DNA of 64,000 nt from Lineus longissimus (lineage: Eukaryota > Nemertea > Pilidiophora > Heteronemertea > Lineidae): positions 7,752,001 through 7,816,000 of the forward strand of contig NC_088316.1 in assembly GCF_910592395.1 (NCBI RefSeq), in the 5' to 3' direction. The notes below the pieces were generated by a model that was not told where the DNA came from, ran no database searches, and worked only from the letters and a program-made list of their open reading frames with translations. Of the stretch, positions 1 through 10,123 are shown piece after piece (the stretch's first letter is position 1; every line of letters begins with the position of its first letter). The position numbers and the translations under genes were made by a program.

Positions 1-1532
1 CGCTCCTGGCAAGCAACACCGATGTCTTCTGCCAGATATTTCTCCGCAGCTTCGAAGAATTCTCGGAATGTGTCTGGTCTGTTCTTTGGGCCCTGGTGAC
101 GAAGATCTACCATTATCCCAGCATCTTCACTGAGCATAGCGAATTTAAACCTTTCATCAATTTCCTGTGAATTTAGATTCACTGGGGCTGAATTGTCTCT
201 AGTCAGTTGGCTGAAGATGGCACGGAGTGCAACTGAATCTGCGACAAACCCAAAGGCTTTGATGAAGTTTTGCTTGGTGATTCTTCTTTCATAAATGGGT
301 ACTTCACTTTCTATCTTTGCGATGACCTTAGTACAGAGATCCACTGTTCTGCCAACACCATCTCCATCAAGACCTTTCCAGACAAAGTGGAGGCTGGACT
401 TGGTCCCTCCTACATAGTGAAAGCACTTTTCTGCCAACCTCAAGCCACATTCCCTCAGCAACGCTATCATCTCAAACACCCGTCGTCTGTCGCACATTGG
501 TAAGTAATCCCTGATGGATACTGGGGTATACGGTTCGGCCTGTTTCACTTGCCTCTCCACCTCGATCAGGGCATTGTGCAGCTTCCCCTTGTTGGCTGGA
601 AGGATTGTAGTTTTGGTTCTTGTCTCAACTTCAGACCTTGGGGCTTCCCTGCTGACTTTGTTCCTTTTTCTGCTGGTCCTCAGTGTTACACAGTATTGTT
701 CCACCATCTCGACAACTTCCAATACAGCGAGTTTAACTTCAGCCCAGGGCACTTCGTCGAGATAGATCTGTGATTGAATTGCCTCCCTCAATGAAACTGC
801 ATGGCTTTCTAACTTGGATTCTGAGAGATTGCCGAGAGTCCTCTTGCGGTGCTTCGACTTCTTGGGAACATTAAATCCGCTGAAGCGTCTCTTGAACAAG
901 TCAGCAACTTTACGAGTTGTACCTATCTCTACCTCCATCTTGGAATACTGCCCATCAACGTAAAAGAGCATATCGGCCAAACGGGTGACAAATGAGTTGG
1001 CACCACTGCCACAGTTTGTTGGAAACGTACAGTTCTTCTCAGAAAAGTACACAAGTATTTCATTTTTCAAACGCTCGGTCATTGTCTTCGGCTCTTGAGT
1101 TACCTTTGGGATATCAGTGCCAATGACATCCCTAGCCACAGCCATCAACACCTGGAAAGTGTTTGGTCTTCTCTCCTGGTCGGACCTTGCATCATCTGGG
1201 AGACAATCTTGACAACTTGGATCGTGTTCGAGAGAGAGTGAAAAAAATCTCATTTTGAAAATTTGTACCACACCAACAAGATCTGTGCTGGAATCCCCTT
1301 TTACATTCTCCGTCAATGCAAGAGTCGTGCCTGCAACACCTTCCTTCAGAGTGTATTTTCTGCAGTTCTTCAATGAAGACAGTTTGAAATGTGAATGTTT
1401 TTGATCCATAATATCTTGAACAAGTTCACCATAGCTGTACGACGCATACCTGTCAATGGTAAGAAACCGCCACACTTCTTTCACTTCATTCCCCGCCAAG
1501 ATTCGGACTGCCACCTGAGAAGTTGTTGCCAT
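1..1532 (-). CDS. Unrecognised protein, 5' part of gene, open at window edge
   Basis: An uninterrupted minus-strand frame of about 510 codons begins at the ATG at 1532-1530 and leaves the window without a stop. The start has a good context (GCAGCCATGG) and lies just inside an apparent 3' splice site, so this looks like the first coding exon after a 5' UTR intron. The protein is soluble-looking, with no signal peptide or membrane span. It has a basic patch (KKSKHRKR, about residue 245) and ends at the edge with AEDIGVACQER. From memory, similar 'xxAAQERRHG' segments occur in a high-copy uncharacterised family of marine invertebrates; I could not check this. No catalytic domain is visible in the part present. 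The length of the open frame argues for a functional or recently functional gene; it could still be a multicopy, element-linked gene. Confidence 0.8.
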   Translation of the reverse strand, partial: MATTSQVAVRILAGNEVKEVWRFLTIDRYASYSYGELVQDIMDQKHSHFKLSSLKNCRKYTLKEGVAGTTLALTENVKGDSSTDLVGVVQIFKMRFFSLSLEHDPSCQDCLPDDARSDQERRPNTFQVLMAVARDVIGTDIPKVTQEPKTMTERLKNEILVYFSEKNCTFPTNCGSGANSFVTRLADMLFYVDGQYSKMEVEIGTTRKVADLFKRRFSGFNVPKKSKHRKRTLGNLSESKLESHAVSLREAIQSQIYLDEVPWAEVKLAVLEVVEMVEQYCVTLRTSRKRNKVSREAPRSEVETRTKTTILPANKGKLHNALIEVERQVKQAEPYTPVSIRDYLPMCDRRRVFEMIALLRECGLRLAEKCFHYVGGTKSSLHFVWKGLDGDGVGRTVDLCTKVIAKIESEVPIYERRITKQNFIKAFGFVADSVALRAIFSQLTRDNSAPVNLNSQEIDERFKFAMLSEDAGIMVDLRHQGPKNRPDTFREFFEAAEKYLAEDIGVACQE

Positions 1533-2010
1533 GGCTGCTGAAAGTGAAAGAAGAAGGTATTAACAAGCCTCCTGGCTAGAATTCATGCATGTGACGTGTG
1601 GGGACTGTAGGCCTACGGTAGCTCTCCTAGAGTACATCATGAGTAGGCATGGTAGGTACGTATGCAAACATAGATGAGTAGTGCATGTACGAGCGCAATG
1701 CATGCATGGTATGCAGAAGAATCTGACATGCACGTGGTCCTTTCAGTTCGCGCCTTCAACTGCGCATGTGCATCAGCAGCACATTTTACACATCTGAATC
1801 AATGCGGCAGAGGCCGTGAAAGTATCTCAAGATATCAGTAGCAATATGGGCCATCTGATCACAACAAACATCTGAGCGAAACTATGACAGTCTGATAGCT
1901 TGATTGCCATCGGGAGTTGTTGGTTACATGGATGTTTTCAGTTAAAAAACTCACCTTTTGCGTGTGAATGCGAAAGATTTCACAGATTTTACCGGGCGGC
2001 CATGATGTTT
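1533..2010 (-). other. 5' UTR exon and intron of the left-edge gene
   Basis: Read on the minus strand, AAAAG|GTGAGT at 1955/1954 is a consensus 5' splice site. A CCTTCTTCTTTCACTTTCAG tract ends at 1538, seven bases before the start codon. The acceptor is a NAGNAG pair (CAGCAG), so two acceptors three bases apart are possible. This predicts a 5' UTR exon upstream of 1955 and an intron of about 416 bases. The transcription start is not visible; sequence upstream of 1990 contains a GCGCCAAAA motif and a GGCCGCCC stretch but no clear TATA box. Confidence 0.6.
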
Positions 2011-2299
2011 AATGCAGACAAACGAGCTGTTACGAGGACGGTGATTGGAGGATCGCTTCGCGCCAAAACAGGCTTCGTAGATCTTCGGAATCGTTCGGGT
2101 TCGCGCTTGTTTGACAACCACGATCGTGTCTCTTTTTGAATAGATGTGCTAGAAACACTTTTAAACCAAAAATCAAGTTTGTGTTCTCATTTTGGGGGGA
2201 AATAATGAAATTTTTTCAAATAATGAAAATTTTCGGCGGCGGCTTTGGGGGCATGCGAGCGGTGGACGGTAATCTAATACTTTCATTCCTAAGGCCTTA

Positions 2300-3111
2300 T
2301 TAATGTACGTTTTCAATAAAAAATTTATGGTAGGTACTCCTAGCAAGGATACATCACATATCGTACGGGTTTTTGATTTGACCTACTTTTCAAGGTCACA
2401 GAGGTCAAATGGTGTAAATTGGCCGTTAGGATGTAACGATGGCACGTTTCTAAACTGCAATGATCCCATCCCAAATTTGGTACACATTTACCCCTTAGTC
2501 AGGTGATCTCAGGGACCGAAGTTTGGTCCAATATGATTCACCACTTGACCACCAGGGGGCAAAATCCAAAAACCTTAAAAATGTGATTATTCCTTAACTT
2601 CTTGCCCGATTGCCACCAATTTGATATCATGGGTACATCTAACCACCATACAGTATATGTGACACAGTATATGTGTTTTTAATTTGACCTTCTTGTCAAG
2701 GTCACAGAGGTCAAATGGCGTAAATTGGCCGTCAGGCCGTAACTATGGCACGTTTCTTAACTGCAATGACTATTGATCACAAATTAAGTCCACATGTACC
2801 CTTTGGTCAGGTGATCTCAGGTACCGAAGTTTGGTGCGATCTGATTTGCCATTTGGCCTCCAGGGAGGGGGCCAAATCCTAAATTCTTCAAAATGCCATT
2901 ATTCCTAGTAATTACTTGCCCGATTGGCACCAATTTTATATCATAGGTACATCTAATTCTATTAACAACCATTCAATGTGTCACCCGGGTCTTCTTTGAT
3001 TTGACCTACTTTTCAAGGTCACAGAGGTCGAACGTACTGTAAATTGGCCATTTTGGGGAAATTGTAATTGCTTGGACCTACATCAAACCTAACACTACAT
3101 GACACAATACC

Positions 3112-3145
<34 letters not shown>

Positions 3146-3622
3146 TGTGTAGCGCAATTCCGTGACACTATAGTTCTCGCTCAAAGTGCTTTAGGATATC
3201 ATATTATTACCCCATGCTCTTTATCCATCTTTCCTCCACATGAGGTGAGCACAATGGCCCTGGCCATTCATTTTAGAATAATCATCCATCATCTCCATGT
3301 GCCAACCTGATGCCAGATCCCGATTCCGCTTTTTCTATAAACCCAAACGCCATTATTCCTAGTAATGACTTGCCCGATTGGCACCAATTTTATATCATAG
3401 GTACATCTAATTCTAACAACCATTCAATGTGTCACCCGGGTCTTCTTTGATTTGACCTACTTTTCAAGGTCACAGAGGTCGAATGTACTGTAAATTGGCC
3501 ATTTTGGGGAAATTGTAATTGCTTGGACCTACATCAAACCTAACACTATATGACACAATACCATGCTCTTTATCCATCTTTCCTCCACATGAGGTGAGCA
3601 CAATGGCCCTGGCCATTTCATT
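2300..3622 (+). repeat. Family A repeat, about four monomers, headless copy
   Basis: Family A monomers of roughly 300-400 bases recur here. Each starts near GGTAGGTACTCCTAGCAAGG, passes TGACCT-N8-AGGTCACAGAGGTCA, then GGCACGTTTCTTAACC and a GGCCACCAGGGGGC-like block. The family 3' end (GAGGTGAGCACAATGGCCCT and GGCCATTTCATT) is present twice, near 3278 and at 3622. A segment of about 220 bases (2888-3111) is repeated at 3346-3565, so two 3' ends of the family lie in tandem. The 5' hairpin seen in the copy at 24351 is missing here. Confidence 0.75.
3112..3211 (-). mobile_element. 3' tail of a LINE or SINE inserted in family A
   Basis: On the minus strand this 100-base insert reads AAAGCACTTTGAGC, then a GCGCTACA segment, and ends in (ATT)n. 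That layout is common at the 3' ends of CR1/L2-like LINEs and their SINEs. The duplicated family A segment at 3346-3565 lacks it and runs straight through ACACAATACCATGCTC, which gives the empty site. Confidence 0.6.
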
Positions 3623-5060
3623 CCGTGCTTAAAATCTCTGCCGCTGAATTCTATAAATAGAAACTATTAACATTGCGGCAGTGTGGTTCCCATTGTGCGC
3701 CCTCCCACTTCACACCATGTTAGGAAGTTTTACGGAGAGGGAGGGCGTGCGGTAAGAAGAATGGCCAAAATGACGTCACGTTTTCCTGGAAATGCCTCTT
3801 GCCAGACCAGTCAAGCATTGGAAAAGCATCTTTAATTCAGACAACGTTAGAACTAGAAAAACGAATATGTTAATTTGCAAAATTAAAAGCAGATTTCACC
3901 ACTAACCAGTCAAATCGGAATACGACGGCGCAAAATGTTCTCGCTTTCCTCCTGCTAAAAAAACCTTGTTCCCGCACTCCTATTTTAATTTATGCCAAGG
4001 AATATGATATGATCTGTTTTCACTTGTTTGTAATTAAATGGTATTCATATAATGAGATCAATAGTAGTGTCCGTGTCAGATCCCATCGTTCAACAAGTCT
4101 TCTCTCCCCGGCCCAGGTGCCTCACACGGACCTTCAGGTCCCCATACTCACGACCAACTCTTACGATATCACCCTCAAAACAACCCTGGAGTCATGAATT
4201 CACAGGTGCTCCTGTGAAATCTCAGTTCTAGTTTATTGTGACGTCACAGCAGGCTGTGTTCACGACAGATCTTACAGGATGATATAGCTTTTTGCCATTT
4301 TGTCACATCAGTGGTGCTCGTTGGGTGGTTAGGCCTAGGGTTTTTGTGGGCTTTGAATGACTATTTGTGTTCCGATTTAGGGTACAATGGATACATGAGG
4401 AATAACTTGAAAGTACGTAGCTCGGTATAGAATAGCTTGTGGAATTTTGCGTGCACTGTCTGCCTGTTGAAGTTGCTCAAATTTTACCATTCCAGAGTCA
4501 AGCCGACGAACCTTCCACACTTTTTTCACATGCTCTGATACGTCATAGATATTAACTCACTGTGACAAAACATGCACAGGCCACTGAATTGAGGGTCAGT
4601 AAGGTGTTAAAATGTCCATGAAGGGTAAAGGAAGAAGAAGGAGAAAGAATCCGCAGAGCGATCACTGATGTATGGACTCAGATTTTGGATTCTGCGTGCT
4701 GACGCTGGGTAGGCCTATGGGTTTTAGTAGCCTACTTTTACATCATTGGACCGGATTGCACTGCCCATTCATCCATCAAGGGAGCATGCATTAAGTAGCC
4801 TACGTAGGCCTACACACAAGGGGAGGTGGTCTATGAAAACCGTACGCTATGCGTGCAGGGCGGAGGGGGTATTATAGTCTTGCATACGTACGCAACCCAA
4901 GAACCATTTTCTGAAGAAATTATAAAATGCTTAAATGCTCAAATGATAGATTACCATGATAATAATCAAGGGAATCATATTGATAGGCCTATTGGTATTG
5001 GTATAACCGCGGTATTGCACATGATGCCGGGACTTACACACGACTGGATTCTGACGACAC
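3623..5060. other. No gene recognised
   Basis: I see no supportable gene. A TATAAATAG string near 3651 has no open frame behind it. An 83-codon frame at 4826-5077 has no recognisable domain and no splice or codon signal that I trust. Confidence 0.5.
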
Positions 5061-5068
5061 CCCACTAC

Positions 5069-6137
5069 GGTAGTTGATAAAACTTGGAATCAGTGAAACC
5101 ATGTAACCTGTGCTAAACCATGGAATCAGTCCTAAAATGCATAAAAACATGAAATAATGCCATTGGAACCTAAGGTGGTTACGAATCAATATTTGGAGCT
5201 TATTTTTACATGATCAGATCAGAATTTGACGGTAGTTTAGAAATCAGTCGCATTTCCGATTCAACAATCTATATTTTAGAACAACCCAGTCATACCTCGC
5301 CTCCAGTGTACATTACTGATCTCCCAAATATGGGCATGCACGTCACGACACGCCCACCACACACCCATAATATGGACCAATCAGCGCTCCGCTTACTACG
5401 CCACCACACGGAGCCTATTTGAACTACAGAGCGGTGTAATCATACAGGGTGATACAGAGAAGATTGACTACATCATGCAGTACCGGCTGGCACTTATCCG
5501 TACATCATCTTAAACATGACAAGAAACGTATAAGAAGATTTATTACCGAAGGTTTTAGCCGGGTTTGGAGATGAAAAATGAGAACGAATTCCTTCACGGT
5601 GATTTCGTACATTTTCATGTACACATCGAGGGATGTATAGATATTTTCATGATGTCACCAGTTCTAAGCAGACACATTTATTTTAGTGATTCCTGTGATT
5701 GTTTAGTGATTGTTTAGTGTACATGTTTGTCTACCAAGCTTAATCAGAGCATTATATATACAAAATGATTCTTCTAATAAAAACGTTTTATTTTAGTATA
5801 TGGAATACAAAACAATCACAAAGCCTTTCTTTTGCTTTCATTGAAAAGAAATCATTAGATATTTGCAATTGCAGCCCGTCATGAATATAAGTTTATTTTT
5901 TAACGACAACAACGCATTTTCAATGCATTCCATGATGACGTCATCCTCCACAAAAAGGTGGTTTCTGGAACTACTGGCAAAGTCAGCTGGGACGAGATTG
6001 GCAGTTGGAAGGGTATAAATTGTGGAAGTAACGCACCCGATTTCACGCGGTACTTGCACAGTGATTCCACAGTTTAGTACTGACTATTCCATGGTTTAGC
6101 ACAGGTTACATGGTTTCACTGATCCCAAGTTTTATCC
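5069..6137. mobile_element. Non-autonomous TIR DNA element with 8 bp target duplication
   Basis: The ends are inverted copies of each other over about 55 bases: GATAAAACTTGGAATCAGTG at 5075 onward faces CACTGATCCCAAGTTTTATC ending near 6136. Both arms also carry AACCATGTAACCTGTGCTAA or its complement. The direct repeat CCCACTAC flanks the element at 5061-5068 and 6138-6145. An 8 bp duplication is the size made by hAT and P transposases. The 1.07 kb interior has only a 73-codon minus-strand frame (5838-6059) of unknown nature, so the copy probably moved in trans. The left flank is six bases longer than strict symmetry predicts, so the exact left end is uncertain. Confidence 0.72.
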
Positions 6138-6145
6138 CCCACTAC

Positions 6146-6569
6146 AAGGTTTATAACGGTTTCCTGCGCTGTTTTCCCACGTGTGTGCCATGTCAGCATT
6201 ATGCTCAGTTTGCCCACCTATCCAACTGTAGCACCGCAGGAAAGAAAATAGGCAATTCATTGAGTAATAAAGGGGTCTCTAGGCGTACGCTCGAACAAGG
6301 GGGAGGGGGGGGGGGTTCAGGCAATGCATACAACTTACAAGGTGCATACAAGGGGGAGGGAGGTCTAAAAAAATACTTGCCTACAGACTTAATGGATGCT
6401 CCCAAACTAGACTAGACAACTTCGCCTCCAGTTCAAGAATATGGTTTGGTCATCTTATCACGTGACCAGAGAATAGCATTGACCTCAATAACTTGCACAG
6501 TATGAGTAACATGAGACGATCATCCCTTGATCAAAAAAGATGCCTTTGAAATATAATTGAACTTCCTCA
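6146..6569. other. No gene; G-rich tract
   Basis: There is no supportable gene. A G-run at about 6300-6317 and a second G-rich stretch near 6352-6361 make short frames that translate as glycine runs, an artefact of composition. Confidence 0.5.
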
Positions 6570-7172
6570 ATAGACCGAATGCGAAAATAAATTTCGACCG
6601 TTTTGAAAAGACCTTTTCACAGGCAGCATAAGTTTACCTCCACATAAAAGACAAGTTTTTAATCAAATCATCACCAAAAGCATTCAAAATATCAAACATT
6701 TGAAGACGGGGACAAAAGTCAAGTGAATTGTTTTTACTTTTTGCTATGGTAAACCAACCTCGCCTGGGAAATGGTGATTTCAAAATGGCCGAAGTTTGTT
6801 TTCGAAGGTTTTTTATCGTGTTAACTACAACTACTGACATCAAAGGGTCACAGGTGGCTCGACAGAGCCTCATCGCTTAGATGGAACAGACTGGACTGAA
6901 ATAGACACCCTGCAAAAATAAATTTCGGCCTTTTTGAAACGACCCTTTTCACAGGCAAAGTTTGTTTACTATGGCATAAATGAAAAATATGCAACCTTAT
7001 TCAAGCAATTTACTTAAATTGCAGTTGTCCATGCCTTTCAATGTTCATAATATTTCGAATGCTTTTTGGTGATGATTTGATTTAAAACATGACTTTTATG
7101 TCATGGTAAACTTACGCTGCCTGTGAAAATGTGCCTGCAAAATGGCTAAAATTTATTTTCGCATACGTCTAT
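6570..7172. mobile_element. Fold-back element with about 130 bp inverted arms
   Basis: The left arm (from ATAGAC at 6570) reads GCGAAAATAAATTT, then CTTTTCACAGGCAGC, TAAGTTTACC and ATCAAATCATCACCAAAA. The same order occurs reverse-complemented at about 7040-7172, ending GTCTAT. A third, direct partial copy of the left arm lies at 6900-6985. No coding frame is recognisable and no target duplication is obvious, so the class is unknown. Confidence 0.65.
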
Positions 7173-7729
7173 GGCTGGGACGTCATACTATCGGGGCAGT
7201 TAATGATGTGACGTAATTATCCGAACACGAGTTACTGGTAATAGATATTCACACGTCTATTAGTGAGAACCGGTAATTAGTAAAACCGGTTTTAAGAAAG
7301 TTTTAAGCTAAAACTAGTATTTGACCTCCCTTGGTTAAAACTGTCTTGAAACTGTCTTTAGACCGATTTAAGACAAGTTTTGAAACTCTGATAAAACTTA
7401 GGAAGTTTTAATCTGAACAGAGAGCTAAAAGTTTTGCAAAATGCACTACCAAATGTACATGGTTGGTTTTAAGTCCTAAGACTTAAGACTGTGCTGAGGT
7501 CAAATATCAGAATAAAACCATGTTTGCTCTACCTGTAATAGTTGCTGTTGCTCAGCAAAGAGGGGACAACTTTGTAAGAAAGCCTGCCTTCAGCGGAGAA
7601 CCAATTGAGAGGCATTTGAGACTAAACCAGTGCATGATGCATGAGAACTGATTCAGCGAATCCTTGAGTTTTAGCCTGGTTTATCTTGGTTTCATCTTAG
7701 TTTTATCTAAGGTTTTATCTCGGTTTCAA
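7173..7729. other. TTTTAG-rich sequence flanking element B1
   Basis: No gene is visible. The stretch is rich in GGTTTTA and TTTTAAG words like element B itself. GTTTTATCTCGGTTT just left of B1 has its complement (AAACCGAGATAAAC) at 13014-13027 beyond the right end, so an older palindromic element may enclose B1. Confidence 0.4.
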
Positions 7730-8700
7730 TGGGTGATTTCAAAGTTGTTTTTGGTTTTAGTGTTGGGTGTTAGTGTCAGTTTTATTCTTAATTTCTACCC
7801 CTAAAAACCTACGTCTGGATAAGACCAATTCGAGGTTTTAGTTTAACACCAACACCTGGTTTTATCTAAACACCTAAAACCTGGGCTGAAACTAAGAAGA
7901 TGTTTTATTCTGCAGGTAAAACTAACACCAAGATGGACAGAGATAAAACCTTGGAAAAACCAAACATGCATGTTGTTGTCGTTGTTACTGTTGTTTCCCT
8001 AGCAAATAACCGCTTCCATTGCTGGTCGTCGAACGAAATTTGGTCGTCTTCTTTCACGTCCATCATCATTCCCATCAGCGTTCAAAATACATGCAACTAC
8101 TTCTTTAAATGGTACGAATAACATGATTTTTTCCCTTCTTAACACCAACACGAACTTTGAAATCCACTCGGTGTTGATGCTTAAATTGTTAGTTTTATTG
8201 GTAATACAAAACGCACTACAAATCTTCCAAATATAACACCGAGCTGGGATTAAGATCAGACCTTGGTGTTCCAGTTGGTTTCAGTGTGAAACTAAAACCT
8301 AATTTGAAATAGGATAATGCTAAAACTGAGTGTCAAAACTAACACCAGAACTGATTTCATTTCTGGTGTTTTGGAGAGTTTTAGTTTTAGTCCCGGTGTT
8401 AGTTTTTGACACTAAAACCATCCCTTAGTTTTAAGCTAAAACTGGACATAAAGCTAAAACCAACAAACGCCCACTTTGAAATAGGATGAAACTAAAACCC
8501 ACTTTTTTATATATATATCTTTATTCAGACAAATAGAAAAATACAAATACATTTTTGGAAAAGGGGACATAAAAAAGCAAAACAATGCTTAAATCCTATG
8601 CCCCCTACAACTACAATTTTACAGTTTTGAATGTCGGCACAAAGAACACAGCGTAAAGAGGAAAAATTTCTGTGGAACCTTAAGAACACCTTAAGAAAAA

Positions 8701-10074
8701 TCAAATTCGTGAAAAGTGTTTAGTTTTTACAATAAACTTCTGTACTTTTTTGAATATAAAATTATTGTCAGACAGAGACAGTGTCTCTCTACCAAAGAGG
8801 AAATCTTGAAGTGTAAATATGAAGGGGGGTGGGAATCGAAGATGGAGTTCATGAAACAATTCATATCGCTGTTGAATAAAGCGAGTACAGTCGAAGAAAT
8901 AATGAAAAGAATCTTCAATCCCATTTAGCAGACAAAATTGACAACTTGGATTTTCAATCACATGATTAACATATAAATGATGGTTTAAACCACTGCAGCC
9001 GTTCCGTAAACGACTATGGAAAATACTACCCTCTCTCGTACTGCTACAATAAAACCATAAGGGTGGCTTAGTGGTAAACAAAATGTCTTGAAGTAATTTC
9101 TTAAAAACACCTACAGATTGAGCATTTCTTACATACAAAGGTAGTTGATTCCATTCTCTTGTAGTTGCAGGGAAAAATGAGTGATAATATGATTCAGTGT
9201 GACACAAGTAGGGTACAAAATCATTCTGGTTTCTGAGGTTATACCGATTATTTTCACCAACTCGCTGAGGGAGCAGATCTGACAGATACGTCGGGGTTTC
9301 CCCATGAACCATTTTATAAAACATAACATGCCTATGTAGTTTACGTCTAATTGCGAGAGGTGTATACCCTGATTCTAAATACAACTTTTGATTTGAACAG
9401 CTAACAGTGAGACCTGTAATAATTCGAAGAGCATCTATCTGAATCTTTTCTAATCTATCAACCTGATAATCAGGAATTCCATCCCAAATTACATCAGCAT
9501 ACTCCATAATAGGGCGGATGAATGAATTATAAATAGTTTCTAAATTTTTTCTGGTGATTTTATACTTTAGATTTCTAAAAATTCCAATACGTTTCAATGT
9601 TTTTGTCATTGTACCTTCAACATGGGCATGATATGAGCCTGTGCTCGCCATCAGTAATCCTAAATGTTTGTGATTTGGTACAACTGACAAGTTTTGCCCA
9701 TTTAAGTGCAAGTGAATTTGGGAAGGAATATTTTTTCTACTTACAAGCATAAATTCTGTTTTTGTTGCATTATAAGTGACACACCAACGAAGAGGCCAAG
9801 CAAATAATTGATTTATATCTCTTTGCATCAAATAAGAATGATTCGGGAGATCTTGAGATATTAAAAATTGCAAAGTATCATCAGCGAAAAGTCGCATATT
9901 GCCGTCGATGTTTTCAAAAATATCATTGATGAAAATAAGAAAAAAAAGTGGTCCTAAAACGGAACCCTGAGGAACACCTGCAGAAACTAGACGCCAAGAT
10001 GATACTGCACCATTCAAAACCACACGTTGCTCCCTGCCATTCAAGTAGTCAGATAGCAGATCAATAAAATTACC
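8701..10074 (-). pseudogene. LINE ORF2 C-terminal part: reverse transcriptase remnant
   Basis: The frame resumes as FIDLLSDYLNGREQRVVLNG, then GVPQGSVLGPLFFLIFINDI and FADDT, the RT motifs around the second and third catalytic aspartates. The fingers and first catalytic aspartate are absent, a loss of roughly 200-300 residues compared with complete CR1-like ORF2 proteins. The tail carries HSRLRNGCSGLNHHL and CQFC..DSFHYFFDC, a cysteine/histidine C-terminal domain usual in this group. It ends at a stop at 8701. Without the missing part it cannot be an active polymerase. Confidence 0.87.
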
Positions 10075-10123
10075 AGTGTCAGTTTTATTCTTAATTTCTA
10101 CCCCTAAAAACCTACGTCTGGAT
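10075..10123. repeat. 49 bp filler inside the LINE, identical to element B
   Basis: These 49 bases (from AGTGTCAGTTTTATTC to ACGTCTGGAT) are identical to 7772-7820 in element B1, in the same orientation. They lie exactly at the ORF2 deletion junction: LINE endonuclease sequence stops on one side and mid-RT sequence resumes on the other. Confidence 0.85.

Noticed and set aside
6110-6415. 101-codon plus frame and its minus shadow
   Set aside because: The central part is glycine or proline encoded by a G-run and the start lies in a TIR; composition artefact.
7900-8121. 73-codon frame kept in both long B copies
   Set aside because: Both strands are open there and the copies are recent, so conservation is not evidence of coding; no domain seen.
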